DNA from: Microbacterium sp. AB
GTDB taxonomy: Bacteria; Actinomycetota; Actinomycetes; Actinomycetales; Microbacteriaceae
Direction: 5' to 3'
NCBI RefSeq assembly: GCF_032878875.1
Contig: NZ_CP118157.1
Coordinates: 2,108,001 to 2,172,000 of the forward strand
Length of the DNA stretch: 64,000 bases
A model generated the notes under the pieces. It saw nothing but the letters and a program-made list of their open reading frames with translations, had not been told where the DNA came from and did no database searches. Below, piece by piece: positions 1-6,991 of this stretch (its first letter is position 1; each line of letters begins with the position of its first letter). A program made the translations under genes and the position numbers.

Positions 1-2
1 TG

Positions 3-983
3 CCCGAGGATGCGCCGTGGCAGAGCGGCCTGCCGCCCGTGGGCTCCGCCGAGCACCCGATCGCGATCCGCGCCCTCGACGGGGTGCTCGCCGTCCAGCG
101 TCCGGTCGTGCTGGCCCACCTGCGATCGATGCGCCTGCGTCACCCGGAGGCGACGCCCGCCCAGATCGTGCGCATGCTCGAGCGGCGCTATCTCGCCGGC
201 GTGACCGCAGGGGGCGCCGCCGTGGGTGCGACGGCGGTCGTGCCGGGCATCGGGACGGGCGTGACGCTCGCGCTGTCGGGGGTCGAGACGGCGGGGTTCC
301 TGGAGGCGACGACGCTGTTCGCGCAGTCGCTCGCGGAGGTGCACGGCTTCGCCGTCGAGAGCCCCGATCGCTCGCGCGCCCTCGTGCTGACGCTCATGCT
401 CGGCGGTGAGGGCGTCGCCCTCGTCCGTCAGCTTGCGGGGCAGGCCCTGGGCAAGGGGGCCTCGCTCTCGACGCATTGGGGCGATCTCATCGCGAAGTCG
501 CTCCCCAAGGCCGCTGTCGGTCCGCTGGTCGATCGGCTCAAGAAGACCTTCATCCATCAGTTCGCGGCACGGGGCGGGGCGAGCTTCGTCGGGAAGGCCC
601 TTCCGTTCGGCGTCGGCGCCGCCGTCGGCGGCGCCGGGAACCACCTCCTGGGGCGCCGTGTCGTGCAGGCGTCGCGGCGGGCGTTCGGCGAGGTCCCGGA
701 ACGGCTGCCGTCCGCGATCGAGCCGCGACCGGGCGCGGAGCGGATCGAACACGTCGCCCTGCACGGCCTGGAGCAGGCGCGATCCGCGATGTGGGCGGCC
801 GCCGGCTCCGTGGGCGCCGGTCTGGGCGCGGCGCGGCGCGGCATCGCCGCTGCGGGAGACGGCGCGGGCAGGGCGGGCCGGGGCGCGGCGGGCTCCGTGC
901 GTCGTGCGCTCTCCCGGCGGACGGACGACCGCGCCGAGTCAGCGGATCCCGAGCGGGACGACGACGCCGGCGAACGACGCTGA
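3..983 (+). CDS. Conserved hypothetical hydrophobic protein, 5'-truncated by window edge
   Basis: The reading frame is open back to base 3, so the true start probably lies outside the window; the first in-frame start inside is GTG at 39, giving 314 residues. Counted from there, a Gly/Ala/Val-rich hydrophobic stretch covers about residues 53-90, and a second one (GVGAAVGG region) about 188-205, while the C-terminus (about 245-314) is Ala/Gly-rich and ends in alternating Arg and Asp/Glu. This looks like a membrane-associated protein with glycine-rich helices and a charged cytoplasmic tail. The general plan recalls EcsC-like proteins, but I see no diagnostic motif and assign no function. Confidence 0.7.
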   Translation, partial: PEDAPWQSGLPPVGSAEHPIAIRALDGVLAVQRPVVLAHLRSMRLRHPEATPAQIVRMLERRYLAGVTAGGAAVGATAVVPGIGTGVTLALSGVETAGFLEATTLFAQSLAEVHGFAVESPDRSRALVLTLMLGGEGVALVRQLAGQALGKGASLSTHWGDLIAKSLPKAAVGPLVDRLKKTFIHQFAARGGASFVGKALPFGVGAAVGGAGNHLLGRRVVQASRRAFGEVPERLPSAIEPRPGAERIEHVALHGLEQARSAMWAAAGSVGAGLGAARRGIAAAGDGAGRAGRGAAGSVRRALSRRTDDRAESADPERDDDAGERR

Positions 984-1105
984 TCCTCTTCGGCGGGGCC
1001 TCGACGAGGCGCGACGTCCCGTGCACAGGCGCCGATGCGGATGACTTCTCCACAGATCCGCGCTCGAGGAGGGAGTCCGAGCCCCCGCGCGTCGGCGGCC
1101 GCTCG

Positions 1106-1111
1106 TAGCGT
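1106..1111 (+). promoter_or_regulatory. -10 element TAGCGT, leaderless start at 1118
   Basis: The hexamer TAGCGT ends six bases before ATG 1118, which puts the predicted transcription start on the start codon. No Shine-Dalgarno sequence precedes the ATG. Confidence 0.5.
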
Positions 1112-1117
1112 CGCCGC

Positions 1118-1417
1118 ATGCTCACGATCCTCGACGGCGCGCGCACTCCCCCGGCCTATCGCGTTCCGTGGCATGTCGACCGCTCGGACGCTCCGCATCC
1201 CCGCGTGTCGAACATCGCGTCGGAGCCGGTCGACGTCGTCCGCGCGTTCATCATGGACGACACGTCGCCGCCGATGAGCGAGCGCTGGGGCCTCGTGCTC
1301 CCCGGCGAGGTCTGCGAGCTCTGCCTCTGCGATCGCGAGCTCGCCTCCGTCATCGTCAGCCTCGCGTGGTTCCGTCCGGGCGAGGACGCGGAGTATCTGT
1401 GGCGGTTCTCCCTGTGA
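1118..1417 (+). CDS. Conserved hypothetical protein, 99 aa
   Basis: A soluble 99-residue protein of unknown function. A conserved-looking core runs through 'SNIASEPVDVVRAF' (about 31-44), 'ERWGLVLPGEVCELCLC' (about 55-71) and the C-terminal 'AWFRPGEDAEYLWRF'. Two cysteines in a CxLC arrangement (CELCLC) are visible but there is no second pair that would make a zinc site. ATG 1118 is chosen because a TAGCGT -10 hexamer ends six bases upstream. It ends just before the convergent XRE regulator gene. I do not recognise the family. Confidence 0.65.
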   Translation: MLTILDGARTPPAYRVPWHVDRSDAPHPRVSNIASEPVDVVRAFIMDDTSPPMSERWGLVLPGEVCELCLCDRELASVIVSLAWFRPGEDAEYLWRFSL

Positions 1418-1422
1418 GCAGC

Positions 1423-1734
1423 TCAGTCGCCCAGGGTGCGCGGCTGACGGCGGTGCCGCTCGCGCTCGGTGTAGCCGTACGGGCGCCGCCCCTGCGGCAG
1501 ATCGGACGCGTCGAGGTCCTGAAGCAGATCGCCCACCTCGACTTCGAGGGCGATCGCGATCTGCAGGAGCGTGTACACGGTGGGGTTGCCCGCGCCCTTC
1601 TCGATCCGCTGGAGGTGCGTCAGGTCGAGATCGGCGCATTCCGCAAGCGAGCGAGCGCTGAGGCTGGCTCGATGACGGAGTTCGGCGATGCGCTGCCCTA
1701 CTTTCACCGACACGGCTGACTGGGGCTTCGGCAT
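1423..1734 (-). CDS. XRE-family helix-turn-helix regulator
   Basis: A 103-residue DNA-binding protein. The HTH_3/cro-C1 domain spans about residues 12-71: 'VGQRIAELRHRASLSARSLAE' followed by 'DLTHLQRIEKGAGNPTVYTLLQIAIAL', the usual five-helix repressor fold including the 'RIEKG...P' signature. The basic C-terminal 25 residues are outside the domain. It is a stand-alone regulator with no fused sensor domain. Upstream, between this gene and the divergently transcribed gene at 1849, are direct ATGCCT repeats ten bases apart and a 14-bp palindrome, so autoregulation and control of the neighbour are plausible (inference). Confidence 0.85.
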   Translation of the reverse strand: MPKPQSAVSVKVGQRIAELRHRASLSARSLAECADLDLTHLQRIEKGAGNPTVYTLLQIAIALEVEVGDLLQDLDASDLPQGRRPYGYTERERHRRQPRTLGD

Positions 1735-1762
1735 CCTTCAAGCTTCACGACGGTCGCGTGCG

Positions 1763-1778
1763 ATGCCTAAGTATGCCT
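1763..1778. promoter_or_regulatory. Direct repeat ATGCCT x2, possible XRE half-sites
   Basis: ATGCCT occurs at 1763-1768 and again at 1773-1778, one helical turn apart, about 30-45 bases upstream of the XRE start codon. The same ATGCC core recurs in the palindrome at 1797-1810. Operator function is inferred. Confidence 0.35.
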
Positions 1779-1796
1779 GCACTCGTTTTCAGTCTA

Positions 1797-1810
1797 CGGC
1801 ATATATGCCG
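1797..1810. promoter_or_regulatory. 14-bp perfect palindrome CGGCATATATGCCG, candidate XRE operator
   Basis: A perfect inverted repeat in the XRE/1849-gene intergenic region. Its half-site GGCAT/ATGCC matches the two direct repeats at 1763-1778. It lies about 27 bases before the -10 of the gene at 1849 and beside a TAGACT hexamer reading toward the XRE gene. Confidence 0.4.
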
Positions 1811-1836
1811 GCGACGATCATCCGATCCCCGGCTCG

Positions 1837-1842
1837 TAGACT
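1837..1842 (+). promoter_or_regulatory. -10 element TAGACT, leaderless start at 1849
   Basis: TAGACT ends exactly six bases before ATG 1849. No Shine-Dalgarno sequence is present. Confidence 0.5.
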
Positions 1843-1848
1843 CGACGC

Positions 1849-2064
1849 ATGACCGTCCTCCTGGGTGTCCTGCTGCTCGTCAACGCCGTCTTCAACGTCG
1901 TGGTGTGGCCCCGCTTCGGGAAGCGCGTCGCGGCCGATCCGAGGGCTCGGGACGCCGACGGGCGGAAGACGTCGTTCTACACCGTCCACGCCGTGCTCAT
2001 CGGCATCGCCCTCGCGATCGCCGCCGCCTCCGCGGTGGCCGGCATCTGGGCCCTCGTCGCCTGA
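1849..2064 (+). CDS. SCO4848-like small membrane protein
   Basis: A 71-residue protein with two predicted transmembrane segments (about 3-20 and 47-70) joined by a basic loop, 'WPRFGKRVAADPRARD', and a 'SFYTVHAVLIGIALAIA' second helix. This matches the small actinobacterial membrane protein family named after Streptomyces SCO4848, whose function is unknown. The start follows a -10 hexamer by six bases. It shares the strong hairpin at 2122-2165 with the convergent L31 gene. Confidence 0.7.
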   Translation: MTVLLGVLLLVNAVFNVVVWPRFGKRVAADPRARDADGRKTSFYTVHAVLIGIALAIAAASAVAGIWALVA

Positions 2065-2121
2065 TCGAGAGCGCTCCGTCCGAGCGGATCGTGCGCGGGG
2101 CCCGTGGAGGCGCGCGTCGCT

Positions 2122-2165
2122 GTCCACGCAGAAGGCCCCGCCGAAGCGGGGCCTTCTGCGTGGAC
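2122..2165. terminator. Bidirectional terminator, 19-bp perfect stem
   Basis: A perfect 19-bp inverted repeat (2122-2140 and 2147-2165) with a six-base loop (CCGAAG) lies between the convergent gene ends at 2064 and 2175. It is the strongest hairpin in the first 10 kb. A U-tract is absent, as is common in actinobacteria. Confidence 0.85.
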
Positions 2166-2174
2166 AGGGACGGA

Positions 2175-2429
2175 CTACTTGGAGCCGCCGAAGCCCTTGA
2201 AGCGCTGGTTGAACTTCTCGACGCGACCGGCCGAGTCCATGATGCGCTGCTTGCCCGTGTAGAACGGGTGCGACGCGGACGAGATCTCGACGTCGATGAC
2301 CGGGTACTCGACGCCGTCGAGCTCGATCGTCTTGTCGCTCGTCGTGGTCGAACGCGTGAGGAAGGTCTCGCCCGAGCCGAGGTCGCGGAAAACGACGGGC
2401 CGGTACGTCGGGTGGATGTCAGTCTTCAT
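2175..2429 (-). CDS. rpmE2: 50S ribosomal protein L31, type B (zinc-independent)
   Basis: An 84-residue L31. The start '[14 protein letters not shown]' and '[27 protein letters not shown]' are diagnostic of the family. There is no cysteine at all, so this is the C-minus (type B) form that does not bind zinc; in other bacteria such paralogues can replace the zinc form under zinc starvation. No second L31 is in the window. A Shine-Dalgarno-like AAGGA precedes ATG. It is monocistronic, with the hairpin at 2122-2165 just downstream. Confidence 0.95.
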   Translation of the reverse strand: MKTDIHPTYRPVVFRDLGSGETFLTRSTTTSDKTIELDGVEYPVIDVEISSASHPFYTGKQRIMDSAGRVEKFNQRFKGFGGSK

Positions 2430-2507
2430 GGTTGTCCTTGCGGGATCGAGTCGATCGGATGAGAAAGTCTGCGGGCACGAGGCGCCAAAGGTCCATCTTA
2501 CCAGACG

Positions 2508-3299
2508 CTAATTGCCGGTGACGGCCCTCGCCGCGTACCGGCCGGCCTGCTCGGTGAGCGTGACGGGCAGGCCGAAGGCGGCGGTGAGGTTGTCGGCCGT
2601 GAGCGCCTCGGCGAGCGGGCCCGCCGCCACGGGCTTGCCGTCGCGCAGAAGCAGCACGTGGGTGAAGCCGACGGGGATCTCCTCGACGTGATGCGTGACC
2701 ATCACCATCGCGGGCGTGCCCGGAGCCTGCGCGTACCCGCTGAGGAGCTGCAGGAGCACTTCGCGCGCACCCAGATCGAGGCTCGCCGTCGGCTCGTCGA
2801 GCAGCAGCAGCTCGGGGTCGGTCATGATCGCGCGCGCGATCTGCACGCGCTTCTGCTCGCCGTCGCTGAGCGTCCCGAAGGCGCGATCGGACAGGTGGTC
2901 GAGCTGCCATTCGGCGAGGACCCGCAGCGCACGGCGCTCGTCGATGTTCTCGTACTGCTCGTTCCAGCGGCCCGTGATCGAGTACGCGGCCGTGAGCACC
3001 GTGTCGAGGACGGTCTCGTCCGCGGGGATGCGCTTCGCGAGCGCGCTCGAGGCGAAGCCGATGCGCGGACGGAGCTCGAAGACGTCCGTGCGTCCGAGCC
3101 GCTCGTCGAGGATGTCGACCGTGCCCGTGGTGGGGTACAGGTACGTGTCGGCCAGTTGCAGGACGGTGGTCTTGCCGGCGCCGTTCGGGCCGAGGATGAC
3201 CCAGCGTTCGTCGTCGTTCACCGTCCAGCTGACGCCGTCGACGATATTGCGGCCGTTGCGGCGCACCACGACGCCGTCGAACTCGAGCACGGGAGGCAT
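2508..3299 (-). CDS. ABC transporter ATP-binding protein (ModF/YlmA-like)
   Basis: A single 263-residue nucleotide-binding domain. Walker A is 'GPNGAGKTT' (about 37-45), the signature is 'LSDGEQKR', and Walker B is 'LLLLDEPTASLD', followed by an H-loop in 'MVTHHVEEIP'. The sequence type resembles the COG1119 (ModF/YlmA) ATPases. No permease gene is adjacent, so either the partner is elsewhere or the protein acts outside transport. The start ATG sits six bases after a TAGGCT -10 hexamer (leaderless). It is divergent from serB. Confidence 0.85.
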   Translation of the reverse strand: MPPVLEFDGVVVRRNGRNIVDGVSWTVNDDERWVILGPNGAGKTTVLQLADTYLYPTTGTVDILDERLGRTDVFELRPRIGFASSALAKRIPADETVLDTVLTAAYSITGRWNEQYENIDERRALRVLAEWQLDHLSDRAFGTLSDGEQKRVQIARAIMTDPELLLLDEPTASLDLGAREVLLQLLSGYAQAPGTPAMVMVTHHVEEIPVGFTHVLLLRDGKPVAAGPLAEALTADNLTAAFGLPVTLTEQAGRYAARAVTGN

Positions 3300-3305
3300 G
3301 CGTCC

Positions 3306-3311
3306 AGCCTA
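3306..3311 (-). promoter_or_regulatory. -10 element TAGGCT for the ABC ATPase
   Basis: On the minus strand TAGGCT is followed by six bases and then ATG (3299). There is no ribosome binding site, consistent with a leaderless message. Confidence 0.5.
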
Positions 3312-3349
3312 GCGAGGTGCCGGACTGGGATCCGCCGTGGCACGCCCGG

Positions 3350-3355
3350 TACCCT
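3350..3355 (+). promoter_or_regulatory. -10 element TACCCT upstream of serB
   Basis: TACCCT ends eight bases before GTG 3364. This favours the 3364 start over GTG 3337 or 3358, both of which would lie upstream of the predicted transcription start. Confidence 0.4.
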
Positions 3356-3363
3356 CGGTGAAC

Positions 3364-3993
3364 GTGACCCGCTTTCTCGTCGTGCTCGACGCCGACTCCA
3401 CCCTCATCCGCAACGAGGTGATCGAGCTCATCGCCGACGAGGCCGGCCGCGGCGCGGAGGTCGCGGCGGCGACAGAGGCGGCGATGCGCGGCGAGGTCGA
3501 CTTCACGGAGAGTCTGCGGTCACGCGTGAGAGCCCTCGCGGGCGTGGCCGTCACGGCCTTCGATCGCGTCGTGGCACGCATCGAGCCGACTCCGGGGGTG
3601 CGCGAGCTGACGGCCGCCGTGCACGAGCGCGGCGGGATGGTCGGCGTCGTCTCGGGCGGGTTCCACGAGGTGCTCGACGCGGTCGCGCCGGTCCTCGGCG
3701 CGGATGTGTGGCGCGCGAACCGGCTGAAGGCCTCGGACGGCGCGCTGACGGGCGAGGTCGACGGACCCGTCGTCGATGCCGCGGCGAAGGCGGCGGCGCT
3801 GGCCGAGTGGGCCGTCGCGAACGGCGTGCCGCTCCACCGCACGGTCGCGATCGGCGACGGCGCGAACGATCTGGAGATGATCGCGGCCGCCGGCCTCGGC
3901 ATCGCCTTCAACGCGAAGCCCGCGGTGCGCGACGCGGCGCCGATCGTCATCGGCCCGGTCGACCTGCGCGAGGTCCTCCGCCTGCTGCCGTGA
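3364..3993 (+). CDS. serB: Phosphoserine phosphatase (HAD family)
   Basis: Catalyses the last step of serine synthesis, phosphoserine to serine. HAD motif I is 'DADST' near the N-terminus (the first Asp is the nucleophile), motif II is 'VVSGGFHEVL', and motifs III/IV are a conserved Lys and 'AIGDGANDLEM'. 'RNEVIELIADEAG' is the SerB cap signature. The length of about 209 residues fits a SerB without the ACT domains present in mycobacterial SerB2. The frame is open upstream (GTG 3337, GTG 3358), but the -10 position and the motif I spacing favour GTG 3364. It is convergent with fabG, the stop codons being six bases apart. Confidence 0.9.
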   Translation: MTRFLVVLDADSTLIRNEVIELIADEAGRGAEVAAATEAAMRGEVDFTESLRSRVRALAGVAVTAFDRVVARIEPTPGVRELTAAVHERGGMVGVVSGGFHEVLDAVAPVLGADVWRANRLKASDGALTGEVDGPVVDAAAKAAALAEWAVANGVPLHRTVAIGDGANDLEMIAAAGLGIAFNAKPAVRDAAPIVIGPVDLREVLRLLP

Positions 3994-3999
3994 GGGCTC

Positions 4000-4710
4000 T
4001 CAGTGCCCCATCCCGATGCCGCCGTCGACGGGGATGACGGCGCCGGAGATGTACGCGGCGTCGTCCGATGCCAGCCACGTCACGACGCCGGCGACCTCGG
4101 ACGCGCTGCCGTAGCGTCCCGCGGGGATCGACTTGCGGTACTCCGCCTGGGTCTCCTCCGGCAGCTGCGCCGTCATGTCCGTCTCGATGAACCCGGGGGC
4201 CACGACGTTCGACGTGATGCCGCGCGCGCCGAGCTCGCGCGTGAGCGACCGGGCGAACCCGACGAGCGCGCTCTTCGACGACGAGTAGTTCACCTGGCCG
4301 GCCGACCCGTAGAGGCCCACGACGCTCGAGATGAGGATGACGCGTCCGAAGCGCGCGCGGATCATGCCCTTCAGCGCGCGCTTGACGACGCGGAACGCTC
4401 CGCCGAGGTTCGTGTCGACGACCGCATCGAAGTCGTCGTCGCTCATGCGCAGCATGAGGGTGTCCTTCGTGATGCCCGCGTTCGCGACGACGATCGTCAC
4501 GGGCCCGAGCGCCTGCTCCACCTCGGCGAAAGCAGCGTCGAGAGCCGCGGAGTCTGTCACGTCGGCGCGCACGGTGAGCGTGCCCTCCGGACCCTCGCCG
4601 CTGCGCGCCGTGACGGCGACGCGATGTCCCTCCGCGACGAATCGCTCGGCGATGGCGCGGCCGATGCCGCGGTTGCCTCCTGTGACAAGGACGACGCGTT
4701 CTGTGGACAC
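4000..4710 (-). CDS. fabG: 3-oxoacyl-ACP reductase, SDR family
   Basis: A classical 236-residue short-chain dehydrogenase. The NADP-binding 'TGGNRGIGRAIA' is at about 10-21, 'NAG' follows at mid-protein, the catalytic Ser lies in 'LISSVVGLYGSAGQVNYSSSK' with Tyr and Lys in the YxxxK arrangement, and the C-terminus carries 'ISGAVIPVDGG'. It reduces 3-oxoacyl-ACP in fatty acid elongation; the FabG1-type 'LMLRMSDDDFDAV' segment supports FabG rather than a generic SDR. The GTG start is preceded by GGGAG at seven bases. Other fatty acid synthesis genes are not adjacent, so the substrate is inferred from sequence only. Confidence 0.85.
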   Translation of the reverse strand: MSTERVVLVTGGNRGIGRAIAERFVAEGHRVAVTARSGEGPEGTLTVRADVTDSAALDAAFAEVEQALGPVTIVVANAGITKDTLMLRMSDDDFDAVVDTNLGGAFRVVKRALKGMIRARFGRVILISSVVGLYGSAGQVNYSSSKSALVGFARSLTRELGARGITSNVVAPGFIETDMTAQLPEETQAEYRKSIPAGRYGSASEVAGVVTWLASDDAAYISGAVIPVDGGIGMGH

Positions 4711-4822
4711 GGCACACTCCCGTTTCTGGGCGGATGGGACCGCACCAGCTTATGCGGCGACGGCCGCGCTCATGCGGGGACGGGCGCTGCGTCGCTGTCG
4801 GCCGGCGCGCGGCGTCGCGAAG

Positions 4823-4828
4823 TAGGCT
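4823..4828 (+). promoter_or_regulatory. -10 element TAGGCT for the DUF3099 gene
   Basis: TAGGCT ends nine bases before GTG 4838. A GTG at 4829 directly abuts the hexamer and would precede the transcription start, so 4838 is preferred. Confidence 0.45.
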
Positions 4829-4837
4829 GTGCTCACC

Positions 4838-5206
4838 GTGAAGATCCGCAAGCAGAAGCCCCAGTCGGCGACCTCGATCGAGCGATCGCCTCGCGACGAC
4901 GAGTCCCATCGCATGCGCAGGTACATCCTGACCATGGCCGTGCGCACGCTGTGCCTCGTCCTCATGGTGGTCGTCACGCCGTACGGCTGGTATTCGTTCG
5001 TCTTCGCGGCCGGGGCCGTCTTCCTCCCGTACATCGCGGTCGTCGTCGCCAACGCCGCGCAGGCGGGCCAGGTCTCGCGCGCGCAGCCGCCCCGGCAGCG
5101 CTCCCTGCCGGGCGCCCCGGACACGTCGCAGGAGGCGCCGGGCACGGTCATCCGCATGTCCGAGACGCGCCCGTCCGCCGGGCCCGACGAGGAGCGGAAG
5201 CCGTGA
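4838..5206 (+). CDS. DUF3099 family membrane protein
   Basis: A 122-residue protein of the actinobacterial DUF3099 family. The basic N-terminus carries 'SATSIERSPRDDESHRMRRY', followed by two transmembrane segments (about 29-48 and 53-74) separated by 'PYGWYS', and then a Pro/Ser/Arg-rich cytoplasmic tail. Function is unknown. Its stop codon overlaps the GTG start of the next gene (GTGA), and that gene in turn overlaps surf1, so the three genes form a coupled operon that may relate to respiratory complex assembly (inference from context). Confidence 0.75.
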   Translation: MKIRKQKPQSATSIERSPRDDESHRMRRYILTMAVRTLCLVLMVVVTPYGWYSFVFAAGAVFLPYIAVVVANAAQAGQVSRAQPPRQRSLPGAPDTSQEAPGTVIRMSETRPSAGPDEERKP

Positions 5207-5460
5207 TCGGCTTCGGAGGCGCCTTCGACGAGCCCGTCTGCTCCCGCGCGGGCTGCGGGGAGCCGGCGTCGTGGAGCATCCTGTGGCGCAATCCCCGGAT
5301 CCACACGGCCGGACGGCGCAAGGCCTGGCTCGCATGCGACGCCCATGTGGACTTCCTGCGGGATTTCCTCGCGAGCAGGGACTTCCCGCTCGAGGTCGTC
5401 TCCGGCGTCGTCGAGGCGCCGGCCGCGATCGGCGACGACGGCACGGGAGGCGCCGCATGA
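5203..5460 (+). CDS. Small Cys/His-motif conserved protein upstream of SURF1
   Basis: An 85-residue actinobacterial protein in the frame of a much longer meaningless open frame. 'CSRAGCGEPASW' supplies a CxxxxC pair and 'ACDAHVDFL' a CxxH, together a plausible zinc-binding treble-clef. The core 'WRNPRIHTAGRRKAWLACD' is conserved-looking. Homologues often carry the misleading name acetone carboxylase, for which I see no support. GTG 5203 overlaps the stop of the DUF3099 gene, and its own stop overlaps the surf1 ATG. A role with SURF1 in oxidase assembly is inferred only from coupling. Confidence 0.75.
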   Translation: MIGFGGAFDEPVCSRAGCGEPASWSILWRNPRIHTAGRRKAWLACDAHVDFLRDFLASRDFPLEVVSGVVEAPAAIGDDGTGGAA

Positions 5461-6329
5461 TGCGCTCCCGCGCGGCCAGATGGTCCCTGTACGTCGTCGT
5501 CGCCATCCTCTTCGCGGTCGCGTGCGCCTTCCTGTCCAACTGGCAGTTCGCGCGCAACGAGCAGCGCGCCGCGGGCAACGCCCTCATCGAGCAGAACTAC
5601 GACGCCGACGCCGTGCCCATCGGCGAGGTCCTGTCCGGGACCGACGACTTCGACGCGCAGGACGAATGGCAGCCCGTCGTCCTCACGGGCACGTACCTGA
5701 CCGAGGATCAGCTGCTCGTGCGCAACCGCGCGCAGGGAGGGACGAGCGCGTTCGAGGTGCTCGTCCCGTTCCGGCTCGACGACGGGCGGATCATCGTCGT
5801 GGACCGCGGCTGGGTGCAGCCCGGCGAGGGCGACGCCCCGGACGCGGTCCCGTCTGCGCCCGAGGGCGATGTGACCGTCCTCGCGCGGCTGCGACCGGGC
5901 GAACAGCTGCCGGCCTCCGGCCGCAGCGCGCCGGAGGGCCAGCTGCCGACCATCCATCTGCCCTCGGTCGCCGCGCTCACGGGCGGCGACACCATCACCG
6001 CCGCGTACGGCCTCATGGTGTCCGAGGACCCCGCGCCCGCCGAACGGCCCCAGCCCCTCGCCGCTCCCGAGGTCGAGCCCGGTCCCCACCTGTCGTACGC
6101 GATCCAGTGGATCCTCTTCGCCGTCATGGGCTTCATCTTCATCGGGTACATGATCCGCACGGAGATCACGGCGCGCCGCGAGGAGGCCGAGCCCGACGAC
6201 GAGGACGACGACGACGACGAGCTCGAGGATGCGCCCAGGAGGCGGACGCCCCCGGTGACGCGCCGACCGCGGCGTCGCGACCGCGACGCCGACGAGGAGG
6301 ACGCCCTCATCGACGCCGGGGGCCGCTGA
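5457..6329 (+). CDS. SURF1-family cytochrome oxidase assembly protein
   Basis: A 290-residue membrane protein that helps deliver heme A to cytochrome c oxidase subunit I. The N-terminal transmembrane helix is at about 9-28, followed by the 'NWQFARNEQR' SURF1 signature (W-x-x-x-R), the periplasmic domain with 'VVLTGTYL', 'VRNRAQGG' and 'VDRGWV', and the second helix 'SYAIQWILFAVMGFIFIGYMI' at about 214-235. The C-terminal ~50 residues form an unusual tail: an Asp/Glu run followed by an Arg-rich and then acidic stretch. It starts with ATGATG overlapping the previous stop. ctaA and ctaB elsewhere in the window make the matching heme A. Confidence 0.9.
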   Translation: MMRSRAARWSLYVVVAILFAVACAFLSNWQFARNEQRAAGNALIEQNYDADAVPIGEVLSGTDDFDAQDEWQPVVLTGTYLTEDQLLVRNRAQGGTSAFEVLVPFRLDDGRIIVVDRGWVQPGEGDAPDAVPSAPEGDVTVLARLRPGEQLPASGRSAPEGQLPTIHLPSVAALTGGDTITAAYGLMVSEDPAPAERPQPLAAPEVEPGPHLSYAIQWILFAVMGFIFIGYMIRTEITARREEAEPDDEDDDDDELEDAPRRRTPPVTRRPRRRDRDADEEDALIDAGGR

Positions 6330-6339
6330 GGAGGGCGCG

Positions 6340-6873
6340 TCAGCCGAGCGCGTCGGCGATCGCGCGGTTGAACGCGTCGAGATCGCCGGGGTCCCTCGAG
6401 GTGATGAGGTTCCCGTCGACGACGACCTCTTCGTCGACCCAGTCGGCCCCCGCGTTGCGCAGGTCGTGCTCGAGCGAGGGGTACGAGGTGAGGCGCCTGC
6501 CCGACGCCGCCCCCGCCTGGACGAGGATCCACGGCGCATGGCAGATCGCGGCGACGGGCTTCCCCGTGGCGAGGAAGTCCCGGACGAAGGCGACGGCGGC
6601 GTCGTCGAGACGCAGGCTGTCGGCGTTGAGCGTCCCGCCGGGGAGCACGAGCAGGTCGTAGTCCTCCGGCTTCGCCTCGGCCACGGCGACGTCCACGGCG
6701 AACGTGTCGGCGTGGTCCCAGTCGTTCTCGAGCGCCTGCAGCGTCGGGGTCGAGGGCGAGACGACCACGGTCGTCGCGCCCGCGTCGTCGAGGGCGTCGC
6801 GGGGGCTCGTGAGCTCGATCTGCTCGACGCCCTTCGTCAGCAGGAAGGCGACGTTCTTTCCGGATGCGGGCAT
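6340..6873 (-). CDS. DJ-1/PfpI family protein (type 1 glutamine amidotransferase-like)
   Basis: A 177-residue PfpI/YhbO-type protein. The nucleophile elbow 'AAICHAPWIL' places Cys111 next to His112, and Glu17 in 'GVEQIEL' is the conserved acid; 'LLVLPGGTLNADSLR' and 'EVVVDGNLITSRDPGDLDAF' are family hallmarks. Members act as deglycases, glyoxalases or chaperone-like stress proteins, and the exact activity cannot be read here. ATG 6873 is preferred over the upstream ATG at 6912 because GAGAGGAG lies at proper spacing before it. It is convergent with surf1. Confidence 0.85.
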   Translation of the reverse strand: MPASGKNVAFLLTKGVEQIELTSPRDALDDAGATTVVVSPSTPTLQALENDWDHADTFAVDVAVAEAKPEDYDLLVLPGGTLNADSLRLDDAAVAFVRDFLATGKPVAAICHAPWILVQAGAASGRRLTSYPSLEHDLRNAGADWVDEEVVVDGNLITSRDPGDLDAFNRAIADALG

Positions 6874-6991
6874 GGGAGGACTCCTCTCGGACGGATGACG
6901 TTCGCCCTCCATCCGACGCCGGATGCCGTCTCCCCCGCAACGGCTCGCGCCGAGCGGTCGACGCCGTTACACTCCGGCCGGGCCCGGGCTC

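Noticed and set aside
5203..5460. Acetone carboxylase annotation often attached to this small protein
   Set aside because: At 85 residues with only a Cys/His cluster it has none of the carboxylase domains; the name is a propagated error.
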